DNA from: Circinella minor
Lineage: Eukaryota; Mucoromycota; Mucoromycetes; Mucorales; Lichtheimiaceae
Assembly (NCBI GenBank): GCA_016758965.1
Contig: JAEPRB010000071.1
Span: 101,541 to 165,540, forward strand
Reading direction: 5' to 3'
Length of the DNA: 64,000 nucleotides
The first letter of the stretch is position 1. Each line of letters opens with the position of its first letter. Shown in pieces: positions 11,750 through 23,888 of this stretch. Under the pieces are notes generated by a model. It made no database searches, was not told where the DNA came from, and saw only the letters and a list, made by a program, of their open reading frames with translations. A program made the translations under genes and the position numbers.

Positions 11750-13083
11750 ATGTTACAAAAACTACCGACTGAATTATTATGCGTTGTCATGAAGTACTTG
11801 ACATTTGACGACTTGGACGAACTATATAAGATCCAAATACTTGAGCCTATAGTACGACATCATTTACTTCGACATTATCGTTTCCATTATCAAGTTAGCT
11901 CATTGTTACGTTTGTTTGAATCGTCTTTAAAAAGAAAAAGAGAAAAAAAGCAGAGTTCATTAAGATACAACGATAGCAACAACGACAATGACACTAATGA
12001 TAGACGAGAAGATATAGCTAATCAGCTATTGGAACTTATATGCCATGCTGTAGAAAAATATCCAAAATATGAACATCGAACGAAATTCAGTGATTTGCTT
12101 GGCATTTTGGAAAGTACAGTTATTAAACGAATTTTGACTCATAATAATAATAACATACCTCAAGAAGCTGAAGATGATTATGCATTACTGTGTTTGGATA
12201 TTCGATACAAGTATTTACATAGTCCATCAATCCGAGTACTTCATGATCCAGTAAGTAAAATAAACATATATAGGATGATTGGGATGAAGAGAGATAATGA
12301 AAGGAAGAAGATAAATAAATTTTTGGATCTAAAAACAAAATATATATCTTTATGTATAGAAATACCGAAGACGAAGCACAAAATACCCACTAGCACCATT
12401 TCTACCAAGAGAATATACTTGGGTTTGGAGACGACAATGTGCTAATGCAGCAGATTTTTTACATGCTAATAGTAAAAAGCGAATACTAACAACAAAAACA
12501 AGAGTCATGTTATCTAATGAAGATAAAAATCGACGAAAAGAACGTTTACGATTTGCTCGATTTTTTGGACAATTATTTAAAGTAACTAGTCTATATTTGG
12601 AATCGAATTTGGATGGTACTTTTGAAGAATGTGTACGGGAAGCATTAGTAACTGGAGATGTAGAGAGTTTATTGGTAATGTGTGAAGCTGCTGAAAGACC
12701 TGTAGATGTTATGAGTATGTGTATGATGGTCAATATGGCAGCTGAACAATTATGGACTTATCTTGAAACATTTGATGACTGGCTTGCAACGGATCCAACG
12801 CCCGAACAAAGAGCTCGTATGGCACAAAATGAACAAGCTCAACAACAACAACAATTGAATGGACAAGAAGAGTTGCCACCTCCAGAATGGCTTTTACCAG
12901 ATCGATATAAAATTACAGATGATACCAAACTTCGATTAACGGTAATTAATAGAATGAAAAAAGGAATTCATGGATTTATGAAATGAAATTATTAACATTG
13001 ATTTTTGTCTTTTATATATCTTTATTATGATTATTTAGCTTATGGATAATTTATATAAACATGGTTGGCGTTGGTTCGATTAA
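11750..13083 (+). CDS. F-box-like protein, function unknown
   Basis: Exons 11750-12250, 12360-12941 and 13039-13083 give 375 aa. The N-terminus MLQKLPTELLCVVMKYLTF, with DDLDELYKI, fits an F-box (LP-x-E-h-h-x-x-h-x-x-h-L-x-x-x-D-L), which would recruit a target to an SCF ubiquitin ligase through Skp1. After it come a Lys/Asn/Asp-rich linker, a region with YTWVWRRQCANAADFLHA, a helical segment and a Gln-rich patch before PPPEWLLPDRYKITDD. No LRR, WD or kelch repeats are visible. The short last exon adds LMDNLYKHGWRWFD; an intron-retained form would instead end 15 residues after exon 2. No specific function can be assigned. Confidence 0.8.
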
Positions 13084-13331
13084 ATATTTACGATAAATTA
13101 TTAATTTTTGAGTATCCCATTATCATCTGTATACAAATCAAACATTTTCAGATTCCTTCTCTTTGTATCATTCACTAATCCATCTTATTTTCATCATCTC
13201 ATTGTACCTAGTTTTTTTTTTATGCGTTCTGTCATATATATTCTACATATAAAACATAATCATATATATATACTCTCCATCTTTCCCTTCCCCCTATACG
13301 TACACATACACACTCTGCCGTCCATATTCAT

Positions 13332-13369
<38 letters not shown>

Positions 13370-13975
13370 AAATATAACTACAATACATCATGTTTAATTT
13401 TAACCTACAGTATGCCAATTTTATTTCATAGAAAAAAATTATTGATTTTGAATATAATCTAGTAGATACTTAATACATAAGTTTATTTTTGTAACAAATA
13501 TACAGTATCTTGAAATTTTCTTGTCATGCTTAAAATGAAATCCTAAATCCTGGTTTGTTTTTGAAAAAGAAAAGATTTATGTACGTATATATTTGTGTTG
13601 ATTTATTTTCTACAATAAATTAAGATTACATCATACATATTTATTCTGTTCGATTAGCGATACATAAAATCCAAAAAAGTTTATATACTTCAAGTATGTA
13701 TATCATATACCTAACGTTTCGTGAAATAAATACTTTAAATAACTTTATATTGGTTTTAGAAGAATAAAGTGAGCGTATTATAATAATTAGAAGAGCTAGT
13801 AAATACTATCATTTGCTGAATAAATAGAAATCAAAACTGAAAAATAAAATAGAAAGTGATATCACAAGGTATAGTCCATAACAATAGTTAATAATGATCA
13901 CAAGAAAAAAAATATTAAAAAGAAGAAAGGTGCAATAACATTAATAATTATAAATAAAGTTAACGGTATGTATCT
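13084..13975. other. Intergenic with a (TA)n microsatellite
   Basis: Between convergent genes. A TA repeat runs at about 13334-13367. Otherwise AT-rich DNA with no supported gene. Confidence 0.6.
13334..13367. repeat. (TA)n microsatellite
   Basis: A TA dinucleotide run downstream of the F-box-like gene; the longest of several in the window. Confidence 0.9.
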
Positions 13976-16056
13976 TTATGGATTGTCACCAACACCCTGT
14001 ATAATACATATGTAAGTACGTATATAAAATTAATACGTATTCATTTTCGTTACAGTATATAAAGACGCTGAAATAATAACATATACATATATATATTTAC
14101 CTTATGATTAAACCCGAACCACCAAATAAGAAATGCTGCAACAATTATAATTATAATGAGAATAAAGAAACAACACCATTTTTTCTAGAGTAAGAATAAT
14201 ATTACATGTTACACATATAGACAATAAGTGTTGTTATTACATATTTATCATTCTCAAATATATATATGTTATTATCATCAACTTGAAAATTTAACATAAT
14301 ACTTACTGTACGTGTCCGTTTTGCTGTTTTAATAGCTTCATCTGTATGCTTGACACCTTTTTCAATATCATCTACAGTATTATCCATATGATCTTCTATT
14401 TGATCTAATGTTTTTCCTTGGTGTTCTACAAGTGTTTGCATATCAGTAAATAATTGATGAAGATCCTATATTATTATAAGTGCATTGTGAGTTGCTTATA
14501 ATAATAATTGGATAAGTTCGCTTTTTTTTTATCTACCAAAATAGCACGTTCAATCTTTTTAATATCATCATGACGTGTTTGTACTTCAGATAAAACAGCG
14601 TTTGCTTGTCCACTACGATTTGAATTCATTAACTAAAAATACATAAATTATAAGATCATATTATTTATTGGGATACGTACAACTTATAAAGTTAAGAAAA
14701 TAACGGGTTTAGTATTATTAGCTTACACTTTGAGTAAAAATCTTATTTTGTTGATCAGAATTAATTATTTGATCTACTTCTTCTTCAGTTGCATTTGGCT
14801 TAACTATGTATACAAATATATTAAATAAAACACATAAAAAATTATATATATATATTTCATTGAATTAAATTGAAATAAACTATATCCTATTTTGTTACCA
14901 ATACGAATTTGTCTTTCAACACGTTGTCGATACTTTTTTGCATATCCGCGTTCCATATCTTGAAATCGTTGAATCACTTGCACGAATTCTTGTCGTACTC
15001 GATTACTTTGAGTTTGTCGAATTCTTACATCCGCTCCAGAATGACAATAAGGACCTAAAGCTATTTAATCAAAATAAAAACTTGTAAGAAGGAAAAGGAA
15101 TATATAGGATAATGATAAGCTTTATATTATTATAGGATGTTGTTAACTTTTTTGAATAACAAGAAAAGAAAATAAAAGGGGAAGACACAACATAAAAAAT
15201 ATTTTCGTAGTTAACCACTAGTTGTTGGTATTTATATATAAATACAACTGAAATATACCTTTGATTCGCTGTTTAATTTCTTGATTTTGACGAAAGATGT
15301 CGTCAATGGATACATCCAATCGTTTGGTTTGACGATCAAAAAAATTATCAAGTGAACCATCGTGTAATTTTCCAATATCATCAATACTATGATTTACTTC
15401 TCGAATAGCAGCTGAAATTGAATCAATCTACATGTACCATATAACAACGAGGATAGGTGATAAGTAACAAGACCTATTAATTATCTAATGAAAAAAAGCT
15501 GATAATACTGCTATTATAATTCGGTTCGATATATCCGACATCATCCTACCTCCTCAAGAAATTCATCCATTGAATTCAGATCCGCTACTTGAACTTTTTC
15601 ATCTTGAACTACAGCTGGTTCAGCTCTTTGATTCGATGCATTATATTGTGCTTCTTCCGTTGTAGGTATTGGGAATGATGAGTGTAATGACTCTTCTGTT
15701 TTTGATACTCGACTATAGTTATTATTTCGCTGAGGACCGAATGCTTCTGTGCTAAGAAGAAGAAAGAAAAAAAGAATGTCATACAAATATTGATGATCAT
15801 TGTGGAAAATGAGAAAAAAAAAGCAGATGTACTTCATGTTTTGTATAACTTAAAAATGGATTTACCTATCTGCTGAATCTACGCCTGCAGCCTTTTCATT
15901 ATCATTAATATAAAGTTAATATGAATATAAGCTTACACTTATTCTATCTTTTTATTTTCTTTTCCGAGTGATTTACACCCATCGAGTCAAAAATCTTACT
16001 CTTAGCTCAGCCATACGATCTCTACTAACACTATAACATTCATTTTGATAATTCAT
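13976..16056 (-). CDS. Syntaxin, plasma-membrane t-SNARE (Sso1/2-like)
   Basis: Ten exons join in frame to 350 aa: 16056-16000, 15891-15866, 15751-15550, 15427-15259, 15060-14899, 14803-14727, 14632-14537, 14465-14307, 14184-14101, 13996-13976. Seen: an N-terminal SRDRMAELR motif; an Asn/Ser/Gln linker; a three-helix Habc region (MDEFLEE to VRQEFVQVIQRFQD, KKYRQRVERQIRI); a SNARE motif with the zero-layer Gln in LVEHQGKTLDQIEDHMD; then KKWCCF and one C-terminal membrane segment rich in Ile. Sso-type syntaxins pair with Sec9 and Snc proteins for exocytosis at the plasma membrane. Exons are small (21-202 nt); the 26-nt second exon and the GTAGGA donor after exon 3 are the weakest calls. Six residues (GVGDNP) follow the anchor and would be extracellular. 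Confidence 0.9.
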
Positions 16057-16592
16057 TTTATAAATAATAATAATAATAATATATATATAAGAAGAATTAA
16101 TAAAAGAGAGAGAGAGAGAAAATAGGAAAGGAAAAAAAAAAAGATGATCTAAATTCTTGTTAATGTTTTACTATTGATTCTTGTTTTAAAATTTTAATAA
16201 TTTTCAGGAGTCTATCTTGTCATAAAATAATAAATAATACGTAATAAAGCATTTATACATATATAAAAGAAAATCACGTTGAAATCAGAAAAATATAGTA
16301 TATAGAAGTTGAAGGAGAAAAAGAAGGGAGAAGAAAGGAGGAAGGAGTTCCAAAAAGAAAAGGCTCTTTTTTTTATTGTTGCTTGGTTACTAGTTTGTCA
16401 AATAATCATGACGATGTATGATGTATAAATTATAAACAATAATAAAATAATTTTTCTTTTATGTTGAATGAAAAAATGGCTTGGAGTAACATATACATGT
16501 ATGTGTGTTTATATGTATTTTTGATGATAAATTTTTGTAATCTTTGGGGTATATAGTAAAAGAGAGAAATAGAGATATGTACAACGAAGTGA
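16057..16592. other. Intergenic
   Basis: A short stretch between the syntaxin start and the stop of the next minus-strand gene. It contains an AGAG-rich run and A-runs near 16105-16145. It would include the syntaxin promoter; no motif is clear. Confidence 0.5.
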
Positions 16593-17348
16593 TTATGAAA
16601 ATGCTTCTAACATCCTATGCGTTAATTGTTTCCCGGCCGTGGTGTAACCATGATGATGCATGAACCAAAGAGGGTGACACTCCAATAATAAGGGCAATAT
16701 CCACCGCTCACCTGGTCTCAATTTTGCCCAATCGGCTGGTGTTGGATGAACACTATAACAAAATATTGCCATGGCATCCAAAGATTTTCTATAAGCGGTG
16801 GTTTCCTTTATTTTAAGTGATGTGGATTTTTTTGTTGACATAACAGTTTGATCATCCAAGGTAATCTTATATAATAATGGATCACGTAATACTTTGGAAG
16901 TAAACATTCTAAATCCAGTATCTTGATCTACGGGTTTAAATATTAATCGATTTTCATCATGTCGAACGAGTTTCATGTCAACAGCACAGCACCAACGAGA
17001 TTCTTGGCGAAAAAATAATCGTAAAGTAGAATGTTTGAGCTTATGTATTAATAGATTATGCTGATTGATAAGATGGTAAAAATATGAATTACTGGAACTC
17101 ATGTTGATAAGATCTGTGGCAATGAGGTTGTTAAATATAAGTAATAGAATTTCACTTGGAAGAATATCTATTGTTGTTTTTATTTTTGTTGTAGGTAAAG
17201 TCGTAGACGATGATGATAAAGTAGAGGAAAAAGATATTCTACTTATACGTCGTCTTTGTTTCTTTTTCTTATTATTTTCATTTGATGATGGATTTAATAT
17301 TATTGAAGAAGTTGTTGTAGTAGTAAATAAATTAGAAAAGGTGAGCAT
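16593..17348 (-). CDS. F-box protein, single exon
   Basis: One exon of 251 aa. After a Ser/Thr/Lys-rich, probably disordered 60-residue leader there is a clear F-box start: DILPSEILLLIFNNLIATDL, with INMSSSNSYFYHLIN. The remainder contains RLFFRQESRWCCAVDMKLVR and a C-terminal block with HPTPADWAKLRPGERWILPL. The likely role is an SCF substrate adaptor. No recognisable substrate-binding repeats are present and I do not know the target. The antisense strand of the disordered leader is open by chance. Confidence 0.8.
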   Translation of the reverse strand: MLTFSNLFTTTTTSSIILNPSSNENNKKKKQRRRISRISFSSTLSSSSTTLPTTKIKTTIDILPSEILLLIFNNLIATDLINMSSSNSYFYHLINQHNLLIHKLKHSTLRLFFRQESRWCCAVDMKLVRHDENRLIFKPVDQDTGFRMFTSKVLRDPLLYKITLDDQTVMSTKKSTSLKIKETTAYRKSLDAMAIFCYSVHPTPADWAKLRPGERWILPLLLECHPLWFMHHHGYTTAGKQLTHRMLEAFS

Positions 17349-18489
17349 TTTTTTTTTGTATGTAAAAATGAAAAGAGAGGAATTCCAAGAAAGTGATAAG
17401 ATGTAAAAAAACCAAGAAATTGTGATGCTTTTATATTTTTTGACCTACATGATGATTAGATCATCTTGAGCCAATAAAAAATTATATATGTTTGTGTTGT
17501 GTGTGAAAGAGAGAACAGCTTCTTTAATGTTCTTTTTTGTTGCAAAAAAAAAAAAAAGTTGTTCAGAGTAACTTAGTTGTAACGTGACACATTTTATTAT
17601 TCCATATGAAGATATTTGTGTATATGGATGATCTTCTCTTCCTTTGATAATTTCGTTTCTCTATATCTTTTATCTTTTTCTTACATGAAAAATAAAATTA
17701 TAATAATGGTGAAAGTAATCACTTTAAAAGAGAAGCATGATATGTAATTGGAAAAGAAAGCTCAGATTAAAAAAGAAAACAATGTTTGGAGGCAGATGAC
17801 TTTATATGTTTCACGATTCTTTTTTAATTTCATATCGTAACGCCACAACAGAAGAACAGAATACAATACTTTTGGTGATACTTTTAACCCAAATCTGCAA
17901 GTTGGTGATTAAAAACCCCCTTTTCTAATTTTTTTTATCAATTGCATATATTGATGAGCCAATTAAAATACCCTTTTCTGCTAATTTTGCGTTTAAGCTT
18001 GTATATATATGTATATATATCTTTCAATAGATAAGCAAGAATTTAGAGGATAAATTTCGAGATTCATTAAACGAATTAGTGAAAAAAGTGTATTGCTTTA
18101 CATTTACTTATTATATATATGCTTATAACAAATAATAGATCTACAAGATATGCAAAATTGGAAAGATAAAAATTTTATATTTAACGTCATTCAATGTTAC
18201 ACAAAGTGTAATACAAGTTGAGCTGGATCAATTTATGTCCCAATTTTAACCCATATTTACAATTTTTTTATTGCAAGTAAAACATTTATTATTTAACACA
18301 GGGGAATTGGGTTTATATAATCAAAAGATTGTTGTAACTTGGAGAAGCTAAGACTTTCTAAAAAAAAAATGACGTATTGTTTACCCATGTACATTAAATA
18401 TATAAAATAATATGGAGAGTCTTTTTGTTTTCTTTTTTTTATTCTTTTTTTTTCTCTTTGTTCTCTTATATATGTATATACTCAAAAAT
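17349..18489. promoter_or_regulatory. Divergent intergenic region
   Basis: Upstream of both the F-box gene (left, minus) and the LEA-like gene (right, plus). A TATATATGTATATAC stretch at about 18466-18480 lies 10-25 bp before the LEA-like start codon. No other gene is visible. Confidence 0.4.
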
Positions 18490-19676
18490 ATGATGCTTAG
18501 TGGAATTATTCGTCGTGAAGTTGTAGGATCAAATATGATTCAACGTACATCGCTTACATATCGTCGTGCATTGGTGCAGCAATATCAAATGGTGATTAAT
18601 TTTTATTTATTATAAAAAGTTCGAGTACATATTATTAACTGCTTTGGGTTTTCAAAATTACTAAAAATTATTATTATATTAGCAAAATTATCATGGAGGT
18701 GCTACAGAAAGAATTAAAGAAACTATTCGACATCCTGCAGAATCTCTTAAATCAGTTGGTGAAAAAGTAAACAGAAAAGCAGGTGAGAAACTTGCTGAAG
18801 GTATTGAAAAGGCAGAACACGCTACTGACAGTTTAAAGCATGTGGTAAATTGTTATTCCTCTTAACTATTATTATATATGTAATAAATATTTTTGTTATA
18901 TAACTTAATAATTTTTCTTTTTTCGATTGCATATGATTATAATTATATAGAAAGATGAAACTGTTCAAGGATTGAAAAATGCCACTGATAAATTAAATCA
19001 TGAAGTAGGTGAAGAATTAAGCAAAAGTGTTAATGCTGCTGAAGCTGCTTCTAAAAGAGCTCAAGGATTGAAACATGAAGGTGAACAGAAAGCACAAGAA
19101 TTTAAAAAAGCTGGTGAACAAAAAGTAGAAGAATTGAAACGTGCAGGTGAACAAAAGGCAGAACATTGGAAACAAGAAGGTGAACAAAAAGCTGAAGAAT
19201 TAAAACATGCAGGTGAACGAAAGGCAGAACACTGGAAACAAGAAGGTGAACAAAAGGCTGAAGAATTAAAACGTGCAGGTGAACGCAAGACAGAACATTG
19301 GAAACAAGAAGGTGAACAAAAGGCCGAAGAATTGAAAGAAGCTGGTAAAGAATATACAGGAGTCAATTTAAATAATGCAGGTGATAAAATCAATCAAAAA
19401 GCACAAGAAGTTAAAGAAGCCGGTAAAGAACAAGCAGGAGTTAATTTAAAAAATGCAGGTGATAAAATCAATCAAAAGGCTGGTGAAACTATAAATGAAG
19501 GAGTTAATGTTGCTGAAAATGTTACAAAGAAAGCATCTGAAAAAGCACAAGAATGGAAACATGAAGGTGAAAAATTAAACCGTGAAGCTAGTGGAAAATT
19601 TTCTGAAGGTGTTGAAAAAGCAAAAGAAACTATCAATGAAGCTGAAAAGAAAGCTAAAGATTGGTATAATAAATAA
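18490..19676 (+). CDS. LEA-like amphipathic repeat protein, probably mitochondrial
   Basis: Exons 18490-18591, 18683-18844 and 18951-19676 give 329 aa. The N-terminus (MMLSGIIRREVVGSNMIQR) is basic with few acids and resembles a mitochondrial presequence. Residues 132-219 are eight consecutive 11-residue units of the type GEQKAEELKRA and GEQKAEHWKQE. These are followed by two 26-residue units, each containing GVNL and AGDKINQKA, and a tail of GEKLNREASGKFSEG type. Such 11-mer, charged, Trp/Leu-poor helical repeats are the hallmark of group-3 late-embryogenesis-abundant (LEA) proteins, which fold on drying and protect membranes and enzymes. Function here is inference from repeat type. The start at 18490 is preferred over the in-frame ATG at 18412, which would add a Phe-rich artefact that overlaps the TATA-like stretch. 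Confidence 0.78.
19080..19343 (+). repeat. Coding tandem repeat, 33-bp units in 66-bp pairs
   Basis: DNA underlying the eight 11-residue LEA-like units. Units alternate between an EELK type and an EHWK type, so the higher-order period is 66 bp. The units are near-identical at DNA level, which points to recent unequal crossover or slippage. Confidence 0.85.
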
Positions 19677-20791
19677 ATAATTGAATATTTGTACATAATA
19701 TTTTCATTTCAAAAATAAATTTTGTATATAAAATCAATAAGAGTTTAATATTACGATTTAGTAAAAGATCTGTAAAAAAATATTAACACATGATATTAAT
19801 TATACATAAAAAAAAGAGTTGTTGCGTTTTCGATACTGTTGTAATATGTGGCGAACTACATGGACATGGTTACTGCACAGAAAAATATATTAAAGATCAG
19901 CATAACATTCCATGAGAATGACGAAATAATGATCATTTGAACCCGAGAAAAGTATAATAATATTTGTTTATTTAAATTACGTATATATTCTCGGTGTATA
20001 TTCATCTACCAAACAATGAGTAAAAAAAAAAAAAAAAAGGAAAGAAAAAAGATCCTCCTTCACGGTCAATCCTTTTTTTTTCCCATTTTATATATATATT
20101 ATTAGGAATAGTGTTTGGGTGTAGAGTTTTAACATGTATACGTAAGTGTATTTATCACATTTTTATTTTGGCTCTTTTTCTTTACAAGAGCTATTTTTAA
20201 AAGGTTTCATTGAGATATAAATTTTATAGTAGTTTTATTTTTTATACCTATTGAAATATTGACGACGGACGACGATATAAAGGTTATGAAAAATCAGTAC
20301 AGATAATATAAGGAAGAAGATGGTCGATCTCAAAAAATTTCCTGTCATTTTTTTTTCTTTTTGGCAGGATTTTCCCACAGTTTAGAATTGTTATATACAT
20401 TGAGACCTAGTTTCATTCTGCCCGGAATAATGTTTATTTGTCTCGGTCGTTAATTTTCTACCCTAGCTAGTACCTGTTCTAATGTACATAACACAATATC
20501 AGTAACAAAAAAGAATATTTGAGTTATTATAATAGTATAATTTCACTATTTTAATAAATACTATCTTTCCTTTATATAAGTTAACATGTATAACTATACT
20601 TTTAGCCAGTTTTAATTAATTTTTGCTACTGGAAAATCATTTAATAGTTTATATTAACAAGAGAGTAGAAAAAATTATATAACAGATTTTTTTTGTTTGT
20701 ATCTAGTCTATAATGAAATTTATCAACGAGGATATACTCTTGTTGTACTACACTATTGGTTATTTCATAATGAATAAAATACAGGAGAGAA

Positions 20792-20831
<40 letters not shown>

Positions 20832-21048
20832 CGTGTGTACGTGTGTGATAAAGGGACACACACGCTACTGATAGTAGAAACCTTTAATTATTTAAGTAAA
20901 CAAACACAAAAAATACATTTGTTTAGTTAAAAAACGATTCTTAATTCCCATAAATATCTTGCCTATTTTTATTACCCTTTTTTAACTTTAATTTCATTTT
21001 TTTTTTCAATACCTTACTAATATTTCCTTTTAAATCCATTTTTATACA
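19677..21048. other. Intergenic with a (TA)n microsatellite
   Basis: AT-rich, with a TA repeat at about 20801-20828 and an A-run near 20023-20038. The final 150 bp, T- and CT-rich, precede the transporter start. No supported gene. Confidence 0.55.
20801..20828. repeat. (TA)n microsatellite
   Basis: A TA run about 220 bp upstream of the DHA1 transporter start, followed by GTGTGTACGTGTGTG. Confidence 0.85.
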
Positions 21049-23489
21049 ATGGCAAATATAAAGCATAATTCTCATCAGCATCATACAAGATCATCCAGTG
21101 CACCAGCATCTGTTTGGTATAGTTATAATAGTGATCGAGCTATAGAAAAAAGGTTTTCAAATTTTTATCAGAAACATCAAGAAGAGCAGGCACCACCATC
21201 ATCATCATCATCACCATCATCATCATCTGAAGAACAACAGCAACGTATTATTGTACGAGTAGGAACTACCGCTACTATTAAAACAAGAAGAGAAAGTAAT
21301 TGCAACAATCATATGAGACGAATAGTACCATGGGATGCTACAATATTACCGACGAAAGAAGTAACAAAAACACTTTTGAATCCAAAGTTAATTAAATCAC
21401 CTTCTTATCATGACGATAATAATTCAAATCATACGTTGCCACTACAATATCAATTTTCAACTTCACGAAAAAGATTGATTATTCTATTAGTATCTATTGC
21501 TGCATTTTTTGCTCCATTTTCAGCAAATAGTTACTTTCCTGCTATGGGTAATATTGAAAAGGTAAAAAAAAAAAAAAAAAAAAGAATACAAATTATAAAT
21601 AGAAACGACAATATAAATAATGATACTAATAATAATAATAATCAATAATCTAGGAACTTGCGGTAACATCACAACAAGTGTAAGTTATATTATTAATCTT
21701 CATCAATTAAAATGAATATAAAATTTGTTAACGTTATTTCTGTTTTATTTTATATAATATACGTATATCTAAAATATAAATTCATATATAGAAATTTATC
21801 GGTTACCGTGTTCATGATATTTCAAGCCATATCTCCATCTTTTTGGAGTACACTTGCTGATAGTCACGGTCGACGCCCTATATACCTATATACACTCTTC
21901 ATCTATATATTGGCATGTATCGGTATAGCACTTTGTCAAAATTACTGGTTGCTTTTGACGTTTCGTATGCTACAAGCTTTTGGGGCAAGTTCTGTAATCT
22001 CCATTGGTGCTGGCACCATTTGTAAGTCCATGTTTTCTTTTTTGTATCTAGCTTTCTCGTCCTTTTTATAGACTTAAAAAATATACATATTTACTAATGT
22101 ATCTATGGGCAAACGGTATGCTATATAGCCGATATTACTACACCTGCAGAGCGGGGTGGTTACATTGGTTGGTTTTCACTTGGATCAAATTTAGGTCCTC
22201 TTGTAGGTCCAGCTTTTGGTGGATTTTTATCAGAATTTCTTGGATGGCGCTGGATCTTTTGGATTTCTGCAGCAACATGTTGTATTCATTTGATTATACT
22301 AGGATTTATTTTACCAGAAACTCTACATTCTCTTGTAAGCAATGATGGTTCATGTTATGCGAATCCAACTCCATCACAATGGTGGAAACGTCGCAAGCTT
22401 CAAAAACAACAACAACAAAATAAGAATGAATATTACACAGACTCTGACAATGAAAATAATGACCATTGTAGTACATTTAGTATTTCTTCTACTGCTGCCA
22501 CCGTGGTCGCCCCTGATAGTACTAATGATAAGCATCATCATAAAAAACATCAAGAAATGAGTAGTCCAACTATGAAAGAAGAAAATAAGTCATTACCAAC
22601 AACAACAACTTCCAATTCAAAACTTTCATTTTGGCATATTATAACATTACCATTACAACCTTTAGTATATGCTAAAGAAAAAGATGTTCTTGCTTTATTA
22701 ATTTTTTATAGTGGTCAATATGCAGCATGTTATGCTATTACCACTTCTCTCCCTTATTTATTTTCAAGAACATATATATTGACGGAAAGTCAAATTGGTG
22801 CATCCTATCTTGCCAATGGATTTGGTTGTGTTATGGGGGCTATCATACAGGGCAGAATGTTAAATCAAAATTATCAAAAAATGCAACAAGAACAACAACA
22901 AAAAGAAACGGATCCTGACACTATTATCGATGACAATGATTTACCTATTGAACATGCAAGATTACGTATGTCTTGGCTTCATGCTTTAATATCAAATTTA
23001 ATAATTGCTTGCTATGGATGGTGCCTTTATCTTAAGGCACATTTAGCTATTATTCTTGGATTACACTTTGTTTGTAAGTTTTGTTATATTATTATTTACC
23101 CTAACAACAGCAATATTTTTAACCTATATCTTTTCCGGAAAAGACAAAAGACAAAAAAAAAACTTTCTCTTCTAACCATTTTTTTTTATATACATATATA
23201 ATTTTATGTAGTGGGATTTACATCTCAAGTAATATTTAATGCGGTACAAACATTATTGGTTGATTTATTTCCAGAACGATCTGCAACAATTACAGCAACA
23301 AATAATGTATTCCGATGTTTATTTGGTGCAGTAGCAACAACACTGGTACTTCCTTTAATTCAACTTATAGGAGTAGGTTGGTCATTTATTTCTATTTCGG
23401 CCATTTTATTAGTTTCAAGAATTGGTTTATATCTTGAATTACGTCGAGGAGCAATATGGCGACGTAAAAGAGTAAATCGAAATTTGTAA
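21049..23489 (+). CDS. MFS transporter, DHA1 (drug:H+ antiporter / Qdr-like) family
   Basis: Exons 21049-21561, 21654-21679 (26 nt), 21792-22021, 22129-23073 and 23212-23489 give 663 aa. A hydrophilic N-terminal tail of ~140 residues leads into TM1 (SRKRLIILLVSIAAFFAPFS). The DHA1 motif A appears as LADSHGRRPIYLY after TM2. RMLQAFGASSVISIGAGTI and PLVGPAFGG (motif C-like) follow, then WRWIFWISA and ILPETL. A long cytoplasmic loop (Gln, Asp, His, Thr-rich) separates the two halves. The second half includes YAITTSLPYLFSRTY, LANGFGCVMGAIIQGR and the C-terminal FPERSATITATNN region. DHA1 proteins export drugs, polyamines or weak acids; the substrate cannot be read from sequence. Many residues in the tail and loop are encoded by CAA, CAT and TCA runs. 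Confidence 0.88.
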
Positions 23490-23888
23490 AATAAATCAAC
23501 TCTTTCTATATATATATCTTTATTATCTTTTATTTTTATTTTTCTACTCAACGATTCATTTTTTTGAACATGTAAATAAATGTTTATTAATACATACATA
23601 CTTTTTATATAAAATATATCTTATTTAACGAAGAAGATATACAACATCTAGTATTATATTTATAAATTGAATTCGTTATAAAGCGAGGATAGAAAAATTA
23701 TCCTGCTTTTATTTGTTAAGTTATAAAAAAATATATAAAATGCTTACGTATAATCTCGCAATCATACTATTGGTTCTCATCATTTTGCAGAATACGTAAA
23801 ACTAGTTGTAGTAAAACTTTACATACTAATTTACATAATATAGATTGAATAATAACCGTTACTTGCTTTATATTTAGTTTATTATTAA
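23490..23888. other. Intergenic between convergent genes
   Basis: Short 3'-to-3' spacer, AT-rich, with several AATAAA-like strings that could serve as poly(A) signals on either strand. No gene. Confidence 0.5.

Noticed and set aside
17101..17406. 101-codon plus-strand frame opposite the single-exon F-box gene
   Set aside because: Antisense to the disordered leader of the F-box protein; no recognisable content.
19061..19393. 110-codon minus-strand frame, Cys/Ser-rich
   Set aside because: Antisense shadow of the LEA-like 11-mer repeats, open only because the repeat unit is periodic.
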